Below, piece by piece: positions 7,591 to 13,758 of a stretch of DNA of 15,489 nt. The stretch is from positions 1 to 15,489 of the forward strand of contig JBNJEA010000072.1 of NCBI GenBank assembly GCA_051745395.1, written 5' to 3'. Position 1 is the first letter of the stretch, and each line of letters opens with the position of its first letter. A program made the translations under genes and the position numbers. The notes under the pieces are model-generated. The model made no database searches. It saw only the letters and a list, made by a program, of their open reading frames with translations, and had not been told where the DNA came from. Source of the DNA: JBNJEA01 sp051745395 (GTDB lineage Bacteria; Desulfobacterota; Desulfobacteria; Desulfobacterales; Desulfosalsimonadaceae).

Positions 7591-9818
7591 CCCCCAAGAA
7601 ATCGTTGCAGAATGGCGCGGAGTGCGGGCTTGCGGATGGGCTTGGAAATGTAGTCATCCATGCCGGCCTCCATGCATTCCTGGCGGTGTTCTTCCATGGC
7701 ATGGGCGGTCATGGCGACCACGGCAATATCGGAATGACCCTGGTCCCGGATCGCCTGCAAGGCCTCGAAACCATCCATTTCCGGCATCTGAATATCCATG
7801 AAAATCAAATCGAATTGATCCGGCGCGGCCGCATAGGTGTCCACGGCCTGCCGGCCGGTTTCGACCAGAGTAATTTCGCAGCCCGCCTTTTTGAGCATCA
7901 TCTCGATGAGCTTTTGATTGACCGCATTGTCTTCGGCAATCAGCACCCGCGCCGAATCAAACGACAGGTCCGAAATGCTGACCTCGCGCGGCTGGCGCGG
8001 CAGGGCGGCGGCGCTTTCGCCCTGCCCGAGAAGCTGATTGAGGACCTGGAACAACCGTTCCCGCCGGACCGGCTTGACCAGAGACTGGTCAAATCCCACC
8101 TGGGCAAACAGCTCGGCATCGCGCTCCACGAGGTAGGATGCGGCGACCAGTGGCAGCCGGGCGATTTTTGGATTGTCCGAGGCCCGTATCTGCCGGGCGA
8201 CCTCGTAGCCGCTCAAACCCGGCATGTGAATATCCACGATACAGCAATCAAACGGATTGCCGGCCATGATGGCCCGCTCGAGCGTCGGCAGCACCTCCAT
8301 GCCGGCCCGCAGGTCGCTGCCCCGGATATTGGCGGATTTCAAGGCACTCGACAGTATATCGAGATTGGCCTGGTTGTCATCGACCACCAGCACCTGCTTG
8401 CCGGCCAGCCCGGCGGCCGCAGACTGCCAGCTTTCCTCTTTTTGCGACCGGCCGACCCAGGCCGTGAAATGAAAGGTACTGCCCACGTCCGGCTCGCTTT
8501 CCACCCAGATGTCGCCGGACATCAGCTGGGCCAACTGGCGGCAGATGGAAAGCCCGAGGCCGGTGCCGCCGTATTTGCGGGTGGTCGAACCGTCGGCCTG
8601 GTGGAAGGGCTCGAAAATGGTACGCTGCTTTTGCTCATCGATACCGATGCCCGTATCCTGGACCCGGGCATGGATTTTGACATGGTCTTTCCCGGATTCG
8701 GCCACATTGATGGCCAGCACGATTTCGCCGGTTTCCGTAAACTTGGGGGCATTGCCCATGAGGTTGGTCAGCACCTGCTGAAACCGGGTCGGATCGCCCT
8801 TCAAATAGGCCGGCACATCATCGCCCACCCGGCAGACGAGCTCAATGGGTTTTCTCCCGATCTGGGGCCGGACGAGTTCACAGACGTCGTAGGCCAGCAG
8901 CTCGGGGGAAAAATCGATCTTTTCCAGTTCCAGCTCCCCGGATTCGATTTTTGAAAAATCGAGAATGTCGTTGATCAAGTGCAGCAGGGCGTCGCTGCTG
9001 TTTCTGATCGTCCGGACGAAATCGAGCTGCGTGTCATTTAATTCCGTATCAATAAGCATATCGGAAAACCCGATCACGGCATTGAGCGGGGTGCGGACCT
9101 CGTGGCTGACATTGGCCAGAAACTGGCTCTTGGCCTGGTTTGCCGCTTCGGCGTTTCGCGCATGACCCCGGGCTTCTTCGATGGCCGATTCAAGCTGCCG
9201 GTTGGTCCGGACCAGGTCGTCGGTGCGTTCCCGGATCAGGTCATCGAGATGATCCCGGTGCCGTTTGAGTTCGCGGGCGGTTTTTTTGTGCTCGGCCACT
9301 TCGTCCTGCAATTGCCGGTTTTTGGCCTTCAACTCCTGGGTGAGCTTTTCGTTTCTTTCAAAGACCCAGGAAAAGCGGCGCAACAGGTTTTTTTCCACCT
9401 TCTGGTGAACAGCGGTTTTGTTGCGTTCCGCCTCGAGTTCGGCCAGGCGGTCAAACAAGCGGATCAAGACATTAAACCAGGGCTTCCATTCCCGGGGCAC
9501 GGTAGCTGAAATGGCCGAATCCGCAGCGATGCCCCGGTGCCGGGCGATCATGAAACGGGTCAGCCGCCGGGCGGGGGCGATCAGCCGGAAATGGACAAAA
9601 ACGCCCATGCCGGCAATCAGCAGGGCGGCAATGCCCAAAAGCGCAAAAATCACGGCATTGCCCGCAGCCTGGAAATAAATACAGATCCCGGCGCCGGCCA
9701 GGGCAGCGATAGCCAATGCCGCCAGCCCGCCCTGCAGGTATGCCATGCGGCGCGACAACACCGGCAGATCGGTTGCAGAATTTTCAGGCGGAGCGGATTG
9801 GGTTTCGGCTTGCTTCAT
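7587..9818 (-). CDS. Membrane hybrid histidine kinase with two receiver domains
   Basis: A 743-residue hybrid sensor kinase of BarA-like layout. Two membrane segments lie at about 28-50 and 55-78 with almost no periplasmic loop, so it probably senses within the membrane or in the cytoplasm. A long coiled coil (about 120-230) leads to the HisKA domain, with H239 in FLANVSHEVRTPLN. The ATPase domain has an N box (TNLMGNAPKFT, N356, with Pro where Ile/Val is usual), DTGIG (388-392) and GGTGLGL (417-423). Receiver 1 has DD480-481, phospho-acceptor D529, S561 and K582; receiver 2 has ED629-630, D675, T704 and K726, so both look functional. There is no C-terminal HPt domain; a separate HPt protein is encoded at 13342-13713. 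The start overlaps the FHA gene stop as ATGA, indicating coupled translation. No dedicated sensor (PAS, GAF) domain is visible. Confidence 0.95.
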   Translation of the reverse strand: MKQAETQSAPPENSATDLPVLSRRMAYLQGGLAALAIAALAGAGICIYFQAAGNAVIFALLGIAALLIAGMGVFVHFRLIAPARRLTRFMIARHRGIAADSAISATVPREWKPWFNVLIRLFDRLAELEAERNKTAVHQKVEKNLLRRFSWVFERNEKLTQELKAKNRQLQDEVAEHKKTARELKRHRDHLDDLIRERTDDLVRTNRQLESAIEEARGHARNAEAANQAKSQFLANVSHEVRTPLNAVIGFSDMLIDTELNDTQLDFVRTIRNSSDALLHLINDILDFSKIESGELELEKIDFSPELLAYDVCELVRPQIGRKPIELVCRVGDDVPAYLKGDPTRFQQVLTNLMGNAPKFTETGEIVLAINVAESGKDHVKIHARVQDTGIGIDEQKQRTIFEPFHQADGSTTRKYGGTGLGLSICRQLAQLMSGDIWVESEPDVGSTFHFTAWVGRSQKEESWQSAAAGLAGKQVLVVDDNQANLDILSSALKSANIRGSDLRAGMEVLPTLERAIMAGNPFDCCIVDIHMPGLSGYEVARQIRASDNPKIARLPLVAASYLVERDAELFAQVGFDQSLVKPVRRERLFQVLNQLLGQGESAAALPRQPREVSISDLSFDSARVLIAEDNAVNQKLIEMMLKKAGCEITLVETGRQAVDTYAAAPDQFDLIFMDIQMPEMDGFEALQAIRDQGHSDIAVVAMTAHAMEEHRQECMEAGMDDYISKPIRKPALRAILQRFLGG

Positions 9819-10558
9819 GGGCTTGCCTGGCCATCGCCCGGCACGGCGGCGGCGGTTTGGTAATAAAATTGCAGGGTCGTGGCACCGATTTCTATGATAT
9901 CGAATTCATTTAACCGCACATCGGACTTCACCGGCTGGTAATTTACCCGGGGCGGTTTGCCCGAAACCGGTGTCAGGTAATAGCCGTCGGTCCTTTTTTC
10001 AATCCGGGCGGCGGTTTTGCCGACAAAAAGGCCCCGGGCCACGATATCGGAGGCGCCATCCTTGCCGATATGTACCGGCGACCGGGTCAGCGCCACCGGA
10101 TCGCGCTTTTCGTTTAAAAATTCGAGCATCCCCTGGGATTTAGCCTGCGCGGGCTTTTCGACAAGTTCGGCGACACTGCGGGCCAGGCGGCAGCGATGAT
10201 CGGGGGTGTCGATGTGCATGGTGGCCTGATGCGATACCGCCGCTGCGGCTTCCGGCCGTTTTTCATCCCTTGCATAGGCAAAGACGAATTCGTGGGCGCC
10301 GATGGTGATGATATCGCCGTGGGCCAGGGGACGGGAAATCACTAGCTCCCGGTTGACAAAGGTGCCGTTGCGGCTGTTGTAATCCGTCAGGTAAAACCGG
10401 TCGTCTTCGGCTTCAATTTCGGCATGGACGGCGGATACGGCCGAATCGTCGACAACGATATCATTTTCCGCATCGCGGCCGACCCGGAGTTTGCCGGCAG
10501 CAGACAGTTTCGTTTTGTCCTGCAGTTTGCTGTCGATTTTGCGGATCAGGTATGGCAT
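9815..10558 (-). CDS. Tandem FHA-domain protein
   Basis: A 247-residue cytoplasmic protein. Residues about 1-95 form a canonical forkhead-associated domain, which binds phosphothreonine peptides: GR at 27-28, S42-x-x-H45, then LTDYNSRNGTFVN (N64 and G65). After a low-complexity linker, residues about 153-235 look like a second, degenerate FHA fold: VHIGKDGASDIV aligns with the GR strand but has GK instead of GR, and KTAARIEKR replaces the S-x-x-H loop, so it may not bind phosphothreonine. A GTG at 10603 would extend it by 15 residues, but that codon lies inside a repeat element; ATG 10558 begins MPYLIRKI, directly at the FHA fold. Its stop overlaps the histidine kinase start (ATGA), and the Ser/Thr-type kinase gene is divergent 304 bases away. 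The FHA domain may recruit a protein phosphorylated by that kinase. Confidence 0.88.
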   Translation of the reverse strand: MPYLIRKIDSKLQDKTKLSAAGKLRVGRDAENDIVVDDSAVSAVHAEIEAEDDRFYLTDYNSRNGTFVNRELVISRPLAHGDIITIGAHEFVFAYARDEKRPEAAAAVSHQATMHIDTPDHRCRLARSVAELVEKPAQAKSQGMLEFLNEKRDPVALTRSPVHIGKDGASDIVARGLFVGKTAARIEKRTDGYYLTPVSGKPPRVNYQPVKSDVRLNEFDIIEIGATTLQFYYQTAAAVPGDGQASP

Positions 10559-10595
10559 ATTCGTTGGGCCGGGCCGGTTTTGGAAACCATTTACT

Positions 10596-10720
10596 GATGG
10601 CACCGTAAAAAGTCCAATATCTGCGTTACGCGCAATTTCTCAGAATTTCACGTACAGCTAAGTACTTGAAATTCTTCGAAATTGCGCAAGTCTTGATCTC
10701 GACCTTTTTACGGCGCCATC
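10596..10720. repeat. 125-bp imperfect palindromic element (MITE-like)
   Basis: The ends are near-perfect inverted repeats: GATGGCACCGTAAAAAG at 10596 and the complement of GATGGCGCCGTAAAAAG ending at 10720. The interior also folds back (GCGCAATTTCTCAGAATTTC against GAAATTCTTCGAAATTGCGC), so almost the whole element can form one long hairpin. A further partial copy of the end motif follows at 10729-10747 (CTTTTTACGAGTCCATC). It encodes nothing recognisable and lies in the shared upstream region of the FHA and kinase genes, 38 bases from the FHA start. It is probably a small non-autonomous mobile or REP-like element. Confidence 0.85.
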
Positions 10721-10811
10721 TAAAATCAGACTTTTTACGAGTCCATCATTTACTAAAATAATCAATAATCAATATGTTACAGCGACAACTATAGGCAACT
10801 TCCCCCGGCGG

Positions 10812-10834
10812 GTCAACCGGAAAATCCGGTTGAC
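10812..10834. promoter_or_regulatory. Perfect dyad upstream of the kinase gene
   Basis: Arms GTCAACCGGA (10812-10821) and TCCGGTTGAC (10825-10834) are perfect inverted repeats around AAA, 28 bases before ATG 10863. It could be a regulator-binding site or a hairpin in the 5' leader of the kinase mRNA. The rest of the gap (10748-10811) is AT-rich and may hold the promoter, but no clear -35/-10 pair is seen. Confidence 0.55.
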
Positions 10835-10862
10835 GATGACATACCGGAAACGTTATGGGTAA

Positions 10863-12845
10863 ATGTCGTTTCATACCCCTATTTTTATGGCTTTATCAGG
10901 AAACACCGTTTGCATGAAAAAAGCGCCGTCAGACATCAAGCCGCTGATCAATTATTTTTTACACCTGTTTAAAATCCAGGTCGTCGGGGAAGGACAAAAC
11001 GCCGAAGCAAGTCAAGCCGTTGTCGTCGAGGAAAAATCAGGCGGCGATACCATCTATTCCCTTACAATCAAGACCGGCGGGCAATGGAAAAGCCGGCGCA
11101 TGAGCATCCGGCAGCTCGGCGAGCAGGTGGAAAGCAAAAGCACCTGCTACAAGATCACCTATGATGACCTCATTGTTGTCAAGATCCCGCCCAAGCCCGT
11201 AACCGACTTCCAGCGCTATCTCAACGCGATATTTCAGGAACACCGCATCGCCGGCCGCCTGATGCCGGCCGTTGCCTGCGTATATCCCAACCTGGGCGCC
11301 ATTTTGAAAAAAATCCCCGGTCTCAAATGCCCGGCCGACATGTCGACCGAGGCGGCCGAGGCGGAATATATCGACCGCCTGACCCGGGAGCCGCATTTGC
11401 AGCGTCACCTCCAGATCGACGAGGGCTTTGTATTTTTCATGAGCCTTTCCCGGTATCCATTCTTTAACCAGGTCATCGACGGCATCCACTCCGCCACCGG
11501 CCGAATCCAGGAAGAAATCATCAAAAACGGGCCGGAGACCATCTCCGACATAGACGCATTTGAAACCCTTTACGGCCCGGACCACGACAACGTCTATTTT
11601 GAAATGCAGGGACTGGTCCGGCAATACGCGAAATCCGTGGATGAAATCATTCAACAATCCGGCACGCACACAACCATTGCCGATTATCAGCAAAACGACC
11701 TGCTGTTTTCCCGCATCGCCGGCCGCCGGCCGGAAACCCGGGCCGAGGAACTGCCGGCGGGCCTCTATGAGCAAATCGACAGCATGACCGAAAAACTGCT
11801 GGAAAACAAAAAACCGGTCATTGAAAAGTACCGGCAAACGGTCCATGCAACGGTAAAACGCAAAACCTTTGACAGCAACCGGGGGCGCATCAAGGGGCTG
11901 ATCGTCAACGTCATCGAACTGCTCTACCGGCTGCAGAACCGCTCGGTGGCAGTCCGGGATTTAAAACCGGACAACATGTACATCGGCGCCGCTCTCGACG
12001 GCGCCGATCACATCCTGGCCGATTTCGAGGCCTATGACCTGGGACTGATCGACCTGGAAACCGCCGCCTGCTTCGAGGGCGAAACCGCCGATCAAATGGC
12101 CCAGCCCCTGCTGGCCGGCACGCCCGCCTATGCGACTCCGTCACATATTTTCAGCAACAAAATCCTGCATGCCCTCTACAAAACCGACCTGCCGGTGATT
12201 TTTCACATGCAGGACTGGTATGCTGCCATAGTGATGATTTACTACGTGGTCTGCGGCCGTCTGCCGTTTTACAAGACCGCCAAACTGTTGCCCGAAATCA
12301 GCCGGCTCAAGAAAAAAAACGCCGCCCGGGCCAGCACCCAGCTCGAAATTTACAAAACCAGCAGCCAGCGGTTCTGGCAGACAGCCACGCAGGAACTGGA
12401 AGAAAAGCTTGAAAAAAACAGAAAACGGCTGCAAAACATCGAGGTGGATCTGCCCCGGCACCTCGTGGGCTGCCTGGAGCAGTTGGCGGCCCGGGAGCGG
12501 GAACGAATCGATAAAATGGTGGCCGTTTGCATCAAAAGCCGGTCATCGGTGGAAAAATACCGGGAGCGGTTACAGCAAGCCTCCCACGCCGCTGTTGAAA
12601 AAAACCTCCAGCAAATCACGGCCACCAAAAAAGCCCGCGGCGACCTGGCCCATGTGCTTTTCCGAATCGAGCCCCTCAAGCGACAGCAAAAACGTTTGTC
12701 CAGCCTTTCCCGGCAGCTCAGAGAGCCGGTGGCCTGTGATGCCTTGCTCTCTTTTCTGTTTGACCGGGTATTTTACGCCATGCACCGGCCGTACTGGGCC
12801 GATTTGAAATCCCAGTTGACGGGCCATGATCTTCAGAACCGGTAG
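10863..12845 (+). CDS. Atypical Hanks-type (Ser/Thr) protein kinase
   Basis: A 660-residue protein with a diverged eukaryotic-like kinase domain. Candidate landmarks in order: ATP-binding lysine K107 (YDDLIVVKIPP), catalytic loop VRDLKPDN (D366, K368, N371; the usual His is Val), metal-binding Asp in GLIDLETA (D398, replacing DFG; D387 in LADFE is an alternative), activation-segment end AGTPAYATPS (418-427, in place of GTPxYMAPE) and the helix-F-like DWYAAIVMIYYVVCGRLPF (D451). Between K107 and D366 there are about 259 residues rather than roughly 95, so some 165 extra residues are inserted in or next to the N-lobe. Residues about 500-620 are highly charged and helical, probably coiled coil. 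No membrane segment or sensor domain is visible. ATG 10914 (MKKAPSDIK) is an alternative start with AGGAAA upstream. Divergent to the FHA-histidine kinase operon, with which it may cooperate. Key residues suggest activity; substrates are unknown. Confidence 0.8.
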   Translation: MSFHTPIFMALSGNTVCMKKAPSDIKPLINYFLHLFKIQVVGEGQNAEASQAVVVEEKSGGDTIYSLTIKTGGQWKSRRMSIRQLGEQVESKSTCYKITYDDLIVVKIPPKPVTDFQRYLNAIFQEHRIAGRLMPAVACVYPNLGAILKKIPGLKCPADMSTEAAEAEYIDRLTREPHLQRHLQIDEGFVFFMSLSRYPFFNQVIDGIHSATGRIQEEIIKNGPETISDIDAFETLYGPDHDNVYFEMQGLVRQYAKSVDEIIQQSGTHTTIADYQQNDLLFSRIAGRRPETRAEELPAGLYEQIDSMTEKLLENKKPVIEKYRQTVHATVKRKTFDSNRGRIKGLIVNVIELLYRLQNRSVAVRDLKPDNMYIGAALDGADHILADFEAYDLGLIDLETAACFEGETADQMAQPLLAGTPAYATPSHIFSNKILHALYKTDLPVIFHMQDWYAAIVMIYYVVCGRLPFYKTAKLLPEISRLKKKNAARASTQLEIYKTSSQRFWQTATQELEEKLEKNRKRLQNIEVDLPRHLVGCLEQLAARERERIDKMVAVCIKSRSSVEKYRERLQQASHAAVEKNLQQITATKKARGDLAHVLFRIEPLKRQQKRLSSLSRQLREPVACDALLSFLFDRVFYAMHRPYWADLKSQLTGHDLQNR

Positions 12846-12884
12846 AGGGACTAAGGGACTGAGGGACTGAGGGACTGAGGGACT
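12845..12884. repeat. Tandem octamers GAGGGACT, five units
   Basis: Five 8-base units (GAGGGACT, AAGGGACT, then three GAGGGACT) begin at the last base of the kinase stop codon. The unit is the reverse complement of AGTCCCTC in the array at 7185-7216. Confidence 0.9.
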
Positions 12885-12893
12885 GAGTTTTTT

Positions 12894-12942
12894 ACACCTT
12901 ACACCTTACACCTTATACCTCAAACCCTATACCTTATACCTT
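12894..12942. repeat. Tandem heptamers ACACCTT/ATACCTT, seven units
   Basis: Seven 7-base units (three ACACCTT, then ATACCTC, AAACCCT and two ATACCTT). Read on the other strand these are AAGGTGT/AAGGTAT, the same family as 7061-7130. They follow the octamer array, so the octamer-heptamer order here mirrors the heptamer-octamer order at 7061-7216. Confidence 0.88.
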
Positions 12943-13004
12943 GATTCGAAACCTTACGGGTTGCTTTCTGTCATAACGCGGCATGGGGCGCTTCTAAGTA
13001 ACTT

Positions 13005-13036
13005 CAGGTTCAAGGTCTGAGGTTTGAGGTTTAAGG
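13005..13036. repeat. Short heptamer array (RAGGTTT), forward copy
   Basis: About four and a half units: CAGGTTC, AAGGTCT, GAGGTTT, GAGGTTT, AAGG. It has the same orientation as the array at 7061-7130. It is framed by a loose inverted repeat (CTAAGTAACTTC at 12994-13005 and GAAGTTACTTTTAG around 13077-13090). Confidence 0.75.
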
Positions 13037-13097
13037 AAAAAAACGCCAGTGCATTCATCCCGCTATACAGATAGAAGAAGTTACTTTTAGGCTCGGT

Positions 13098-13318
13098 CTC
13101 CCGGGCTAAACCCGGGAGGGGATTACTTCCAAGCAAGTCCCTTTTTGCGCTGTAACGAAATTGTACTCTGTTGCCCTGACGGCGGCGTGGAAAAGTGGGT
13201 TTCCGAGCGGAAATTGCGCCTCTTTTCGGCGCCTGGAGCGAGGAAACTCCTTTTGCGCGCCGCCAGTCAGCCAAGACGCCACAGGACATACTTTCTGCAA
13301 AAATACCGCCGCGGCGGG
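13098..13318. ncRNA. Candidate structured, GC-rich intergenic element
   Basis: This stretch has several nested inverted repeats. A perfect hairpin CTCCCGGG/CCCGGGAG with loop CTAAA lies at 13098-13118. A closing stem pairs 13176-13187 (CTGACGGCGGCG) with 13258-13270 with one bulged A. Inside it are GGAAA/TTTCC (13189-13204), GCGCC/GGCGC (13216-13232) and GGAG/CTCC (13235-13250), giving a multi-branched shape. TTTCC 13200-13204 can alternatively pair with GGAAA 13209-13213. A further palindrome, CCGCC/GGCGG, is at 13306-13317. Short open frames cross it on both strands but none has a ribosome site or recognisable domain. It may be a structured RNA or a dispersed repeat; transcription is not shown by the sequence and the strand is unknown. 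Confidence 0.35.
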
Positions 13319-13341
13319 ACAGAGAGCTTTTGACGAGCCTT

Positions 13342-13713
13342 TCAGGCTTGTAAAATTTCCCGGTGCAACACGTCGGAAAGCACCGCCATGGCGGACTCGA
13401 GTTGCGGGTACACCTGCCGGGCGCTTTCCGGATGGTTCTGCCGGCCGGCCTGCTCGATGCGGTAGGCCAGGTGCCGGAGCGCATAGGCCGAGACATTGGC
13501 GGCGGCCCCTTTCAGGGAATGGGCGGTTTTTTCAATGGTATCGGCGTCGCCTTCTGATATGGCGGCACTGAGCACGTCCATCTTCTCGTCGGCATCGTCT
13601 AAAAAAAGCGCTGCCAGGTCCCGGGCCAGGTCGATGTCGTCTTCCAGGCGGTCCATGAAATTGGCCCGGTCAAAAACGGTTAAGGTTTTGCCGTTATCCG
13701 GTGTATCTTGCAT
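13342..13713 (-). CDS. Stand-alone HPt phosphotransfer protein
   Basis: A 123-residue protein that is essentially one histidine phosphotransfer domain. The signature TAHSLKGAAANVSA contains the phospho-acceptor H65 followed by the invariant K68 and G69; the surrounding sequence is all alpha-helical, matching the four-helix bundle. HPt proteins pass phosphate between receiver domains in multi-step relays. The start ATG 13713 has AAAGGA upstream at suitable spacing. It lies 45 bases after the manC-like gene on the same strand and probably shares its transcript. The hybrid kinase at 7587-9818 has two receivers and no HPt, so this protein is a natural candidate partner, though it is separated from it by the Ser/Thr-type kinase and a repeat-rich spacer. 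No receiver-plus-DNA-binding regulator is present nearby. Confidence 0.92.
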   Translation of the reverse strand: MQDTPDNGKTLTVFDRANFMDRLEDDIDLARDLAALFLDDADEKMDVLSAAISEGDADTIEKTAHSLKGAAANVSAYALRHLAYRIEQAGRQNHPESARQVYPQLESAMAVLSDVLHREILQA

Positions 13714-13758
13714 TCAAATCCTTTTTCGTTCCATAGATATTGTGATTGACAGGAGCTG

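Noticed and set aside
7605..8954. 449-residue plus-strand open frame
   Set aside because: It lies opposite the receiver and ATPase domains of the hybrid kinase, whose motifs are unambiguous; the antisense frame shows no domain.
11037..11846. 269-residue minus-strand open frame inside the kinase gene
   Set aside because: The plus-strand frame contains the kinase motifs and is much longer; the antisense frame has none.
12845..12942. Tandem repeats considered as a CRISPR array
   Set aside because: Units are 7-8 bases with no spacers and no cas genes nearby.
13342..13365. Possible terminator hairpin at the HPt stop (AGCCT/AGGCT)
   Set aside because: The stem is only 5 bp, includes the stop codon and has no following T-run on the coding strand.
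12954..13496. 180-residue minus-strand open frame spanning the structured spacer and the HPt gene end
   Set aside because: It overlaps HPt out of frame, crosses repeat sequence, and resembles no protein; the intergenic repeat explanation is better.
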